64,000 nucleotides of DNA from Streptomyces sp. NBC_00234 (GTDB lineage Bacteria; Actinomycetota; Actinomycetes; Streptomycetales; Streptomycetaceae): the NCBI RefSeq assembly GCF_036195325.1, contig NZ_CP108101.1, positions 5,580,001 through 5,644,000 on the forward strand. The letters are read 5' to 3'. Numbering within the stretch: position 1 is the first letter of the stretch; the number at the start of each line of letters is the position of its first letter. Shown piece after piece: positions 51,264 through 59,794 of the stretch. The notes beneath the pieces were generated by a model. It made no database searches. It was not told where the DNA came from and worked only from the letters and a program-made list of their open reading frames with translations. The position numbers and the translations under genes are program-made.

Positions 51264-51641
51264 GCGTGCTCTCCCGTCCTGATCGGCTGGTTCAACCGGT
51301 TGGGGTGGTGATATTCCGAAAGGGGTGTCATTGGCTTGCATTGCTCTTGACGATACCTGCGGGGACGGCGCGGGCGCCCGCCGGAGATGCCTCTCCGGAG
51401 GCCGTTCCCGGGCCGTTCGCCAGCGGATGTCCGCCAGGTCCCCGGGACCGCTTCGGGGGTCTCCCGGCTGCGGGCCGCCCGGTTCCGTGTCCTTCCCGCG
51501 TGCCGTCCGGTTCTTCCGCTGGAGCAGCCGAGAGCGCGGGGTCCGGGCCCGGCGTGGGACAATCGCCGTGGCTCACGGTACGGGGATCTCTTCGAGGAGC
51601 CCCCCGAATGCACGGCACTAACGAGCAGGAGACACAGCACG
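51264..51641. other. 378-base divergent intergenic region between pta and pfkA
   Basis: No gene is supported. It contains the palindrome CAACCGGTTG (51293-51302) about 30 bases before pta, an AT-richer patch (TGATATTCCGAAAGGGG) likely holding the pta promoter, and a GACAAT hexamer near 51559 that could be the pfkA -10. Confidence 0.5.
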
Positions 51642-52667
51642 ATGCGCATCGGAATTCTCACCGCAGGCGGCGACTGCCCTGGCCTGAACGCAGTGATCCG
51701 GTCGGTCGTGCACCGCGCCGTGGTGGGTCACGGCGATGAAGTCATCGGCTTCGAGGACGGGTTCAAGGGGCTGCTCGACGGCCACTTCCGGCCGCTCGAT
51801 CTCAACGCCGTCAGCGGCATCCTGGCACGCGGGGGCACCATCCTCGGTTCGGCCCGCCTGGAGCGCGACCGGCTGCGGGAAGCCGCCGAGAACTGCGACG
51901 AGCTGAGCCGTCGTTACGGCATCGACGCGCTCATCCCGATCGGCGGCGAGGGCACCCTGACCGCCGCCCGGATGCTGTCGGACGCCGGCATGCCCGTCGT
52001 CGGTGTCCCCAAGACCATCGACAACGACATCTCCGCCACCGACCGGACCTTCGGCTTCGACACCGCGGTGGGCGTCGCCACCGAAGCCATAGACCGCCTC
52101 AAGACGACCGCCGAATCGCACCAGCGGGTCATGGTCGTCGAGGTGATGGGCCGGCACGCGGGCTGGATCGCGCTGGAGTCCGGCATGGCCGGCGGCGCGC
52201 ACGGCATCTGTCTGCCCGAGCGGCCGTTCCAGGTCGACGACCTGGTCAAGATGGTCGAGGAGCGCTTCGCGCGCGGCAAGAAGTTCGCCGTGATCTGTGT
52301 CGCCGAGGGCGCGCACCCGGCCGAGGGCTCCATGCCGTACGCGAAGGGCGAGATCGACCAGTTCGGGCACGAGCGCTTCGCCGGGATCGGCAACCGGCTC
52401 GCCATCGAGCTGGAGAGGCGGCTCGGCAAGGAGGCCCGGCCGGTCATCCTCGGGCATGTGCAGCGCGGCGGCACACCGACCGCGTACGACCGGGTGCTCG
52501 CGACGCGCTTCGGCTGGAACGCGGTGGAGGCGACGCACCGGGGCGAGTTCGGCAGGATGACGGCGCTGCGGGGCAACGAGATCGCCATGGTCCCGCTCGC
52601 CGACGCGGTCACCCGGCTGAAGACCGTACCGGCGGACCGGATGTACGAGGCCGAGTCGGTCTTCTGA
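51642..52667 (+). CDS. pfkA: ATP-dependent 6-phosphofructokinase
   Basis: Phosphorylates fructose 6-phosphate at the committed step of glycolysis. The 341-residue protein has ILTAGGDCPGLNAVIR, GGEGT (101-105) with Gly104, PKTIDND (123-129) and EVMGRHAGWIAL. Gly at 104 indicates ATP use, since PPi-dependent relatives have Asp there. ATG 51642 has AGGAG upstream. Streptomyces carry several pfkA paralogues; this one sits opposite pta-ackA-pyk, making a glycolysis/acetate block. Confidence 0.96.
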   Translation: MRIGILTAGGDCPGLNAVIRSVVHRAVVGHGDEVIGFEDGFKGLLDGHFRPLDLNAVSGILARGGTILGSARLERDRLREAAENCDELSRRYGIDALIPIGGEGTLTAARMLSDAGMPVVGVPKTIDNDISATDRTFGFDTAVGVATEAIDRLKTTAESHQRVMVVEVMGRHAGWIALESGMAGGAHGICLPERPFQVDDLVKMVEERFARGKKFAVICVAEGAHPAEGSMPYAKGEIDQFGHERFAGIGNRLAIELERRLGKEARPVILGHVQRGGTPTAYDRVLATRFGWNAVEATHRGEFGRMTALRGNEIAMVPLADAVTRLKTVPADRMYEAESVF

Positions 52668-52668
52668 T

Positions 52669-52712
52669 CCGGGGTCACCGCCCCGGAACGACGTGCGGCC
52701 CGGTGACGCCGG
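52669..52712 (+). terminator. Stem-loop after pfkA
   Basis: CCGGGGTCACCG (52669-52680) pairs with CGGTGACGCCGG (52701-52712) with one mismatch. It lies between the convergent pfkA and HTH genes and could serve both. Confidence 0.55.
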
Positions 52713-52724
52713 AGCCGTACGCCG

Positions 52725-53408
52725 CTACACGCCCGCCGTGCGCCAGAAGTGCTCGACGACCCGGGCCAGGAAGGCGCGGCCCGAGTCGCCCGTCGCCCCG
52801 GCGCGCTGCGTGTCGGCGCCGTTCCAGCTCAGGGTGGACACCATCAGCGACTGGTAGTCGGTGTGCAACTGCTCCAGTACGTCCTGGATGAGGCCGCGGT
52901 CCAGCGGTACGAGCTTCGCCACCGGGCGTACGTACGCCTGCCAGCGCGTCGTGACCGCGCTGTTCAGCAGCTCCGCCAGCTCCTCGTTCCGCCCGCTCGC
53001 GGTCAGGAACTGCGCCGCCGTCAGCTCCAGTTCCTCGCACAGTGCCGCGGACTGCCGCTCGTTGCCGCGCCAGCGGCCCGACTCCTCCATCCGCTGGTAC
53101 GCGGCGCCGCTCAGCCCCGTCCGCGCGGCCAGCTCGTCCACCGAGAGGCCCTGGGTCAGCCGGTGCTCCCGCAAGGTGGAGGCGGCGGAGAGCAGCTCGC
53201 CCGGCGCGCACCACAGCACACCGGCGAGCGCCGTCAGCTCGCGGTCGGTCGGCGTCGCCGTACCGCGCTCCCAGGCGACCACCGTCTCCGGCGGAAGCCG
53301 GAGGCCGTACTGGGCGGCGAGACCGTAGGCGACATGACCGGGCGCCATCCCCAGAGCCTCGCGAAGTCGGCGCGCGGCGGGGGCGTTGAAGGGCGGAGTG
53401 GGGTGCAC
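52725..53408 (-). CDS. Helix-turn-helix (XRE-like) regulator with two HTH segments
   Basis: A 227-residue protein; GTG 53408 (VHPTPPFNAPAARRLREALGMAPGHVAYGL) is the likely start. Two HTH-like regions are seen: one near residues 10-75 with VAYGLAAQYGLRLPPETVVAWERGTATPTDRELTALAGVL, and a classic XRE repeat near 80-140 (LREHRLTQGLSVDELAARTGLSGAAYQRMEESGRW). The C-terminal 80 residues contain no known ligand domain. Target unknown. Confidence 0.82.
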   Translation of the reverse strand: MHPTPPFNAPAARRLREALGMAPGHVAYGLAAQYGLRLPPETVVAWERGTATPTDRELTALAGVLWCAPGELLSAASTLREHRLTQGLSVDELAARTGLSGAAYQRMEESGRWRGNERQSAALCEELELTAAQFLTASGRNEELAELLNSAVTTRWQAYVRPVAKLVPLDRGLIQDVLEQLHTDYQSLMVSTLSWNGADTQRAGATGDSGRAFLARVVEHFWRTAGV

Positions 53409-53511
53409 GGCCCCACGGTAGGAGCCCGCGGACCCCCTGGCTACGGTCGGTTCCGCCCAGATCACCCTTCGTAGGAAGCTACTAGGACGAACCGGGGCCC
53501 TGCGGGCGCGG

Positions 53512-54186
53512 TCACTGGCCCTCCGGAACCCACCGGTAGTGGAGCTCCGGGCGCCCCACCTGCCCGTAGTGCGGTCTGCGCGCCGCGCGGCCCACGGTCA
53601 CCAGATGCTCCAGATAGCGGCGCGCGGTGATCCGCGACATCCCCAGCTCCTCACCGGCCGCAGCCGCCGTCAGCCCCTCCCCGGCGGCCCGCAGGGCCCG
53701 GGTCACCGCCTCCAGGGTCGGCCCGCTCAGCCCCTTGGGGAGCGCCGACGGATGGCTGACCCGCAGGGCCCCGAGAGCCCGGTCCACCTCCTCCTGGCCG
53801 CTCGCCTCGCCCGCCGCCGCGTGGAACTCCGCGTACCGCACCAGCCGGTCCCGGAGGGTGGGGTACGTGAACGGCTTCAGCACGTACTGGACGACACCGA
53901 GCGACACCCCTTCCCGCACCACCGCCAGATCGCGCGCCGACGTCACGGCGATGACATCGGCCGCGTGGCCGGCGGCGCGCAGCGAGCGCAGCAGCTGAAG
54001 GCCGTGTCCGTCCGGCAGATACAGGTCCAGGAGCAGCAGATCCACCGGGGTGCGGTCCAGTGCCCGTACCGCCTCCGCCCGTGAGTGCGCCACGGCCGCC
54101 ACCTCGAAGCCCGGCACCCGGCCCACGTACAGCTGATGGGCGTCCGCCGCCACCGGGTCGTCCTCGACGACCAGGACCCGGATCAT
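53512..54186 (-). CDS. CitB/DcuR-family response regulator
   Basis: A 224-residue regulator with receiver domain (Asp54 in LLLDLYLPDG) and a C-terminal HTH (AAGEELGMSRITARRYLEHLVTVG), the layout of CitB/DcuR proteins. ATG 54186 overlaps the kinase stop as ATGA. With the dicarboxylate carrier gene on the other side of the kinase, it most likely activates C4-dicarboxylate uptake. Confidence 0.92.
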   Translation of the reverse strand: MIRVLVVEDDPVAADAHQLYVGRVPGFEVAAVAHSRAEAVRALDRTPVDLLLLDLYLPDGHGLQLLRSLRAAGHAADVIAVTSARDLAVVREGVSLGVVQYVLKPFTYPTLRDRLVRYAEFHAAAGEASGQEEVDRALGALRVSHPSALPKGLSGPTLEAVTRALRAAGEGLTAAAAGEELGMSRITARRYLEHLVTVGRAARRPHYGQVGRPELHYRWVPEGQ

Positions 54187-55859
54187 GCGGTGACCTCCTT
54201 GCCCGTACGGTCCCGGAGCGGCAGCCGCACCGTGAACTCGGCGCCGCCGTCCGCGGCCCGGGCCAGGGCGATCGTCCCGCCGTTGCGGTGCGCGGCCTGC
54301 CGTACGAGCGCGAGACCGAGCCCGCGCCCGGCGCCGTGCGTCGACCAGCCGCGCCGGAAGACCTCGTCGGCGTCGTCGGGGCCGATGCCCGCCCCGGTGT
54401 CCGCGACCCGCAGCAGCAGTTCGCCGTCCCCGGCGAGCGCGGTCACCGTGACGCGGGCCCGCGAGCCGGTGCGCGGCGACGGGACGGTCACCGCGCCGGG
54501 GGCGGCGCCCACCACGCCCGGCCCGTCCGTCGCCGCCTCCGACGCCGCGTCGACCGCGTTGTCGATCAGATTGCCGAGGATGGTCACCAGATCGCGCTGC
54601 GCCAGCGTGGCGGGCAGCGCCCCGTCGTCGATCAGGCTGCTGTCCGCGAGCACCAGCTCGACGCCCCGCTCGTTCGCCTGCGCCGCCTTGCCGAGCAGCA
54701 GCGCCGCCAGCACCGGTTCGGCGACCGCGCCCACGACCCGGTCGGTGAGCACCTGGGCCAGCTCCAGTTCCGCCGTCGCGAAGTCCACCGCCTCGTCGAC
54801 GCGGCCCAGTTCGATCAGGGACACCACGGTGTGCAGCCGGTTCGCCGCCTCGTGGGCCTGGGAGCGCAGTGCCTGGGTGAAGCCGCGCTCGGAGTCCAAC
54901 TCGCCCGACAGCGCCTGGAGTTCGGTGTGGTCCCGCAGGGTCACCACGGTGCCTCGCCGCTCCCCGCCCACCACCGGGCGGGTGTTGACGACGATCACCC
55001 GGTCCGCCGCCAGATGGACCTCGTCGACCCGGGGCTCCGAGGCCAGCAGCGCGCCTGTCAGGGGCGCGGGCAGCGCCAGCTCGTCGACGGTCCGGCCGAC
55101 CGCGCCCGGCTCCAGGCCGAGCAGCTCCCGGCCCGCGTCGTTGATCAGCGCGATCCTGCGCCGCCCGTCGAGCATCAGCAGGCCCTCGCGGAGCGCGTGC
55201 AGCGTGGCCTCGTGGTAGTCGTGCATCCGGCTCAGCTCACCCGCGTTCATGCCGTGCGTGTGGCGCCGGAGCCGGGCGTTGATCACATACGTACCGAGTC
55301 CGCCGAGCGCCAGCGCCCCGCCCGCGGCGAGCCCCAGCGCACCCAGTTGCTCGCGCACCTGGGTGGAGACCCGCTCGACGGTGATGCCCGCACTGACGAG
55401 CCCGGTGATCCGGCCGCCGTCCAGGACCGGCGTCACGACCCGTATCGAGGGCCCGAGCGTCCCGGTGTACGTCTCGGTGAACGTCTCTCCGCGCAGCGCC
55501 TGGGCGGTGTGCCCGAGGAAGGTCTCGCCGATCCGCCCGGTGTCCGGATGCGTCCAGCGCACCCGCTGCGGACTCATGATCGTGACGAAGGCGATCCCGG
55601 TGTCCCTGCGGACCTGTTCCGCGTACGGCTGGAGCACGGCCGAGGGGTCCGGGGTGCGGATCGCCTCCCGTACGGAGGGGGAACCGGCCACCGCCACCGC
55701 CGCGGCCCGCACCTGCCGGGTGGCGGTCTCCTCCGCCTGCGCGCTCCCGGAGGCGTACGCGAAGAAGGCGCACCCGGCGACCACGGCGGCCACCAGCACG
55801 ACCTGCATGGCGAAGAGCTGGCCGGCCAGGCTGCGGGGGCGGGTACGGGGGAGGCGCAT
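54183..55859 (-). CDS. CitA/DcuS-family sensor histidine kinase
   Basis: A 558-residue kinase. One span (about 12-35) and another (about 172-195) flank an extracytoplasmic PAS (sCache) domain, residues 40-170, with RDTGIAFVTIMSP and GLVSAGITVERV, typical of carboxylate sensors. A cytosolic PAS follows, then the phospho-His336 in SQAHEAANRLHTVVSLIELG and the ATPase domain ILGNLIDNAVDAAS ... GAGIGPDDADEVF ... GRGLGLALVRQAAHRNGG. Divergent from dctA-like carrier gene. Confidence 0.93.
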   Translation of the reverse strand: MRLPRTRPRSLAGQLFAMQVVLVAAVVAGCAFFAYASGSAQAEETATRQVRAAAVAVAGSPSVREAIRTPDPSAVLQPYAEQVRRDTGIAFVTIMSPQRVRWTHPDTGRIGETFLGHTAQALRGETFTETYTGTLGPSIRVVTPVLDGGRITGLVSAGITVERVSTQVREQLGALGLAAGGALALGGLGTYVINARLRRHTHGMNAGELSRMHDYHEATLHALREGLLMLDGRRRIALINDAGRELLGLEPGAVGRTVDELALPAPLTGALLASEPRVDEVHLAADRVIVVNTRPVVGGERRGTVVTLRDHTELQALSGELDSERGFTQALRSQAHEAANRLHTVVSLIELGRVDEAVDFATAELELAQVLTDRVVGAVAEPVLAALLLGKAAQANERGVELVLADSSLIDDGALPATLAQRDLVTILGNLIDNAVDAASEAATDGPGVVGAAPGAVTVPSPRTGSRARVTVTALAGDGELLLRVADTGAGIGPDDADEVFRRGWSTHGAGRGLGLALVRQAAHRNGGTIALARAADGGAEFTVRLPLRDRTGKEVTA

Positions 55860-55935
55860 GCCGCCCAGTCTGCCTGGCCCGGTCCGCCGGACGGCAGGTG
55901 GCTTGAACCCGACCGTGAACGATATGAACGCAAGG

Positions 55936-55949
55936 GTGACGGGGGTCAC
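55936..55949. promoter_or_regulatory. GTGAC-GGGG-GTCAC dyad between kinase and carrier genes
   Basis: A 5-bp-arm inverted repeat 70 bases before the carrier start. It may be a regulator site; two GAACG direct repeats just upstream (near 55917-55930) are an alternative. Confidence 0.4.
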
Positions 55950-56019
55950 AGGGAGATAGATAGTCGCCGAGGCCCCCAGGGACGGGGGAGCGACCGCGAC
56001 ATCAGCCGAGGAGGCCCCC

Positions 56020-57375
56020 GTGGCAGCTGCAGCCGCAAGGCGGGACCGGACCCATTATCTCTACCTGGCCGTGATCGGAGCCGTGGTTCTCGGCATTCTC
56101 GTGGGCTTCGTGGCCCCCGGGGTGGCCGTGGAGCTCAAGCCCATCGGTACGGGCTTCGTGAACCTGATCAAGATGATGATCTCGCCGATCATCTTCTGCA
56201 CGATCGTGCTGGGCGTCGGCTCGGTACGCAAGGCCGCCAAGGTCGGCGCCGTCGGCGGGCTCGCCCTCGGCTACTTCCTGGTGATGTCGACGGTCGCCCT
56301 GGCCATCGGCCTGATCGTCGGCAACATCCTGGAGCCCGGCTCCGGTCTGCACATCACCGAGGCGGCCCGCGCCGCCGGTGAGGCGCAGGCGGAGGGCGCC
56401 GGCGAGACGACCGCCGACTTCCTGCTCGGCATCATCCCGACCACCATGGTCTCCGCCTTCACCGGCGGCGAGGTGCTCCAGACGCTGCTGATCGCGCTGC
56501 TCGCGGGCTTCGCGCTCCAGGCGATGGGCGCGGCCGGCGAGCCGGTCCTGCGCGGCATCGGCCACATCCAGCGGCTGGTCTTCCGTATCCTCGCCATGAT
56601 CATGTGGGCCGCTCCGGTCGGCGCGTTCGGCGCGATGGCCGCGGTGGTCGGCGAGACCGGCCTGGACGCGCTGAAGTCCCTGGCGATCATCATGATCGGC
56701 TTCTACGTCACGTGTGCGCTGTTCGTCTTCGTTGTGCTCGGCACGATCCTGCGGCTCGTCGCCGGGGTCAATCTGCTGTCGCTCCTGAAGTACCTGGGCC
56801 GCGAGTTCCTGCTGATCCTGTCCACCTCCTCCTCGGAGTCGGCCCTGCCCCGGCTCATCGCGAAGATGGAGCACCTGGGCATCAGCAAGCCCGTCGTCGG
56901 CATCACCGTGCCGACCGGCTACTCCTTCAACCTCGACGGCACCGCGATCTACCTCACGATGTCCTCGCTCTTCATCGCCAACGCCATGGGCGACCCGCTG
57001 ACGGCGAGCGAGCAGATCTCGCTCCTGGTCTTCATGGTGATCGCCTCGAAGGGCGCGGCGGGCGTCACCGGCGCCGGCCTCGCCACCCTCGCGGGCGGCC
57101 TCCAGTCGCACCGCCCCGAACTGGTCGACGGCGTCGGCCTGATCGTCGGCATCGACCGGTTCATGAGCGAGGCCCGCGCCCTGACGAACTTCGCGGGCAA
57201 CGCGGTCGCCACGGTCCTGGTCGGCACCTGGACCAAGGAGATCGACAAGGAGCGCGTCGGTGAAGTCCTCGCCGGCCGGGTCCCGTTCGACGAGAAGACC
57301 CTGACGGACGACGTTCCGGTGGAGAGCGCGATCCCCGAGCCCCGCGAGGGCGGCGAGGTGCCCGCGAAGGTCTGA
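56020..57375 (+). CDS. Dicarboxylate/amino acid:cation symporter (DctA-like)
   Basis: A 451-residue DAACS-family (glutamate transporter fold) carrier. It has eight membrane spans plus re-entrant loops; the substrate-site motifs STSSSESALPRL (HP1) and TVPTGYSFNLDGTAIYLTMSSLFIANA (TM7) are intact, as is KGAAGVTGAGLATLAGGL (HP2). The Arg/Asp pattern near TM8 (VGIDRFMSEARALTNFAGNAVA) suits C4-dicarboxylates. GTG 56020 has GAGGAGG upstream. Divergent from a DcuS-like kinase, so dicarboxylate-inducible uptake is the likely role. Confidence 0.94.
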   Translation: MAAAAARRDRTHYLYLAVIGAVVLGILVGFVAPGVAVELKPIGTGFVNLIKMMISPIIFCTIVLGVGSVRKAAKVGAVGGLALGYFLVMSTVALAIGLIVGNILEPGSGLHITEAARAAGEAQAEGAGETTADFLLGIIPTTMVSAFTGGEVLQTLLIALLAGFALQAMGAAGEPVLRGIGHIQRLVFRILAMIMWAAPVGAFGAMAAVVGETGLDALKSLAIIMIGFYVTCALFVFVVLGTILRLVAGVNLLSLLKYLGREFLLILSTSSSESALPRLIAKMEHLGISKPVVGITVPTGYSFNLDGTAIYLTMSSLFIANAMGDPLTASEQISLLVFMVIASKGAAGVTGAGLATLAGGLQSHRPELVDGVGLIVGIDRFMSEARALTNFAGNAVATVLVGTWTKEIDKERVGEVLAGRVPFDEKTLTDDVPVESAIPEPREGGEVPAKV

Positions 57376-57454
57376 GATCAAGGAGCGCCGCCGGATCATG
57401 CTTCCGCGGCCGGTGCGGGAACCCCCGTACCGGCCGCGTCCGCGTTCCGGGACC

Positions 57455-57811
57455 TCAGCGCCCCCGCCTCAGCCGGTCCACCAGCCGCCGCGGAGCCCGG
57501 CGACCGCGGCGGCGAGGGCGCGACCGGAGCGAACGCCCGCCGTCCGCCGCCTGCCCGGCCGCGCGCTCCGCGCGCCCCTTCCAGTGCCCGTCCGGCGCCG
57601 GCAGCGGATCCTTGCGCCGGGCCTGCGCCTGGATCTCGTGGTGCGACTCGTGCGCCGTCGCGCGGAACGCCTCGTCGTACGAGGCCAGTGCCGCGCTGAT
57701 CCCGGCACCGGCCGTACCGCGCCGTCGCACATGGACGGCCAGCCAGGTGAGGCAGCCCAGCACCGCGGCCAGGGCGCCGGCGAGCACGAGGAGCGGCAGC
57801 AACGCGTTCAT
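57455..57811 (-). CDS. Small single-span membrane protein
   Basis: A 118-residue protein starting at ATG 57811: one N-terminal membrane segment (NALLPLLVLAGALAAVLGCLTWLAVHV), then a soluble part with HESHHEIQAQARRKDPLPAPDGHWKG and a very Arg-rich C-terminus (RSRPRRRGRRAPRRLVDRLRRGR). No family recognised. It is divergent from a MerR gene with an inverted repeat between, so it may be a MerR target. Confidence 0.65.
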   Translation of the reverse strand: MNALLPLLVLAGALAAVLGCLTWLAVHVRRRGTAGAGISAALASYDEAFRATAHESHHEIQAQARRKDPLPAPDGHWKGRAERAAGQAADGGRSLRSRPRRRGRRAPRRLVDRLRRGR

Positions 57812-57839
57812 GGAGGCGAGCGTACGCACCCACACCTTG

Positions 57840-57859
57840 CCTTGACGTCCGCGTCAAGG
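57840..57859. promoter_or_regulatory. MerR-type operator
   Basis: CCTTGACG-TCCG-CGTCAAGG is a perfect dyad (8-bp arms) 14 bases upstream of the MerR start. It contains a TTGACG -35-like hexamer. MerR-family proteins bind such dyads within promoters, so it is likely the autoregulatory site. Confidence 0.7.
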
Positions 57860-57873
57860 ATTACGGTCGGGAC

Positions 57874-58278
57874 ATGCGAATCGGGGAGCTGGCAGAACGG
57901 GCCGGAACGACCACGCGGACTCTGCGCTACTACGAGTCACGCGGGCTGCTGCACGCACGGCGGGCGGTGAACGGCTACCGCACGTACGACGAGGACGATC
58001 TGCGGATGATCCAGCAGATCCGGACCCTCCAGGACTTCGGTTTCGACCTGGAGGAGACCCGCCCGTTCGTCGAGTGCCTGCGCGCGGGTCATCCGGCCGG
58101 CGACGCATGCCCCGCCTCCCTCGCCGTCTACCGCCGCAAACTCGGTGAACTCGACACGCTCATCGAGCAGTTGCAGACGGTCAGGGCGGAAGTGGGCGCA
58201 CAGCTGGCCCGCGCCGAGCTGGAGGCGTCGGCCGACCTGCCAGGCGGACCCGAACCACGTTGCGAACTGGGAGGATGA
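57874..58278 (+). CDS. MerR-family transcriptional regulator
   Basis: A 134-residue regulator: MRIGELAERAGTTTRTLRYYESRGLLHARRAVNGYRTYDEDDL at the N-terminus, then a dimerisation coiled coil. Near the C-terminus are isolated Cys residues (VECLRAGHPAGDACPAS and a final RCELGG), so a metal or redox signal is possible. Only three bases separate it from the thioredoxin gene, so the two form an operon, which favours a redox role. Confidence 0.92.
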   Translation: MRIGELAERAGTTTRTLRYYESRGLLHARRAVNGYRTYDEDDLRMIQQIRTLQDFGFDLEETRPFVECLRAGHPAGDACPASLAVYRRKLGELDTLIEQLQTVRAEVGAQLARAELEASADLPGGPEPRCELGG

Positions 58279-58281
58279 CGA

Positions 58282-58623
58282 ATGATTCACGCAGAAGGTG
58301 TTCTTGAGGTCACCGACGCGACCTTCGACGAGGAGGTCCTGGGAGCGGGCCTCCCGGTCCTGGTGGAGTTCACCGCCGACTGGTGCGGCCCCTGCCGCCA
58401 GCTCGCCCCGGTGCTCAGCGCCGTGGCGTCGGAGGAGAGCGGCCGGCTCAAGGTCGTCCAGCTCGACGTGGACGCCAACCCGGGCATCACCTCGCGGTAC
58501 GCGGTGCTGTCGATGCCGACCCTGATGGTCTTCCACGCGGGCGAACCGGTGAAGTCGATGGTGGGCGCCCGCCCCAAGCGCAAGCTCCTCCAGGAACTGG
58601 AGGACGTGTTCACGACGGCGTGA
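58282..58623 (+). CDS. trxA: Thioredoxin
   Basis: A 113-residue thioredoxin with active site ADWCGPCRQ (Cys35, Cys38) and cis-Pro in LSMPTLMVF. It reduces protein disulfides with thioredoxin reductase. GAGGATG upstream serves as RBS. It is cotranscribed with the MerR regulator gene. Confidence 0.95.
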   Translation: MIHAEGVLEVTDATFDEEVLGAGLPVLVEFTADWCGPCRQLAPVLSAVASEESGRLKVVQLDVDANPGITSRYAVLSMPTLMVFHAGEPVKSMVGARPKRKLLQELEDVFTTA

Positions 58624-58744
58624 GCCGGCTGGTGGGGCGCAGCGCCGCTTCCCCGAGGCGGCGATCACGGCGGCCGGGGTGGTGAGCCGCGCGATCGTCG
58701 TCGTGGCCGGGAACGCGCCGGCGGCAGCGGGGGACCGGCCCGGA

Positions 58745-59605
58745 TCAGTCGTTGCCGCCTCCGCAGCCGCCCCCGGAGCCGCAGCCGTGGTGGTGGCCGC
58801 CCGTGCTGTCCGGGGTCTGGTCGGAGTGCCTGTCCTCCTCCCGCTCCAGCGCCTTGCCCATCTTCCTCAGCTGCCGTCCGATCGACGGCAGGCCGCCGGG
58901 ACCACCGCGCCGCCGGGAGCCTCCGGGGGTGTCCGGGAGCCCGCTGTGCCCGTCGAGGACGACGGCTCCGAGCTCCCCGCCGGCCCAGGGTGCGGTCCGG
59001 CGGGCCGTTGCGAGACGGCGGCGGCCCGCCGGGGTGCGGAGGCTGCGGGCCGGGCACAGCACGCGCACGAGCAGGGCGGTGCCGCCCAGGAGGAGCAGGG
59101 CGCGCAGGTGCGGGGCGGCCCGGACCTCCGTGGCCACGGTGAGCGCGGCCGTCGCGCACACGGCCGCGGTCAGCAGATGCGCCGCGGCCCGTCGGGCCCC
59201 CGTCCGCCGCGGGCGGGGCGCCAGCCCGTACGCGACGAGCCGGTCGCCGACCTCCCGCACGGCGTCGCTCCGCGCGCCCCGTGCCCGCAGCCGGGCCGGG
59301 GAGCCGCCGCCGGCGGCGTGCCACGCCTCGACGAGCGCGCGCTCCACGGGGGCTCCGGTGTCCGGGCGCGGCGGGCCGAGCCGCAGCCGGCCGGCTGCGC
59401 CGGCGGTGAAGCGCGAGTCCGCGCCCCACAGGGTGTACAGCGCCGCCTCCACCACCCGCTGCGGGCCGCCCGCCAGATACGCCAGCTCGTAGGGGCCGAG
59501 CGCCGGATGGCGGGCGCGCCACGGGCGGCGGCCGGAGAGCGCGAGCGAGCCGGCGCAGGCGGTCAGCGTGACCACCACGTCGATACGGATGAGAACGGTC
59601 CACAT
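58745..59605 (-). CDS. TIGR04222-domain membrane protein with Gly/Cys/His-rich tail
   Basis: A 286-residue protein of the actinobacterial TIGR04222 family: LGPYELAYLAGGPQRVVEAALYTLWGADSRF near the start, two membrane segments near residues 136-185, then a basic linker and a C-terminal tail GGHHHGCGSGGGCGGGND. The Cys/Gly/His tail is a hallmark of the family and may bind metal or form lasso-like modifications; function unknown. ATG 59605 is chosen. Confidence 0.85.
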   Translation of the reverse strand: MWTVLIRIDVVVTLTACAGSLALSGRRPWRARHPALGPYELAYLAGGPQRVVEAALYTLWGADSRFTAGAAGRLRLGPPRPDTGAPVERALVEAWHAAGGGSPARLRARGARSDAVREVGDRLVAYGLAPRPRRTGARRAAAHLLTAAVCATAALTVATEVRAAPHLRALLLLGGTALLVRVLCPARSLRTPAGRRRLATARRTAPWAGGELGAVVLDGHSGLPDTPGGSRRRGGPGGLPSIGRQLRKMGKALEREEDRHSDQTPDSTGGHHHGCGSGGGCGGGND

Positions 59606-59794
59606 GGCATCCCCCGGTGTCTGTCTGCGAGGGGTATCTCCGGATGCGGGCCCGCGAAGCGCAACAGGGCATATTTCAGAGCTTGTTCAGAGGTTCAGGA
59701 CCCACAGGGAGGCGTCCTTGCTTACCTCGCGGGGGGTATCTGACAAATAAGTGTGTTCTTGGCGGGGGCCGTTGCCGCGATGACCATGGTGTCC

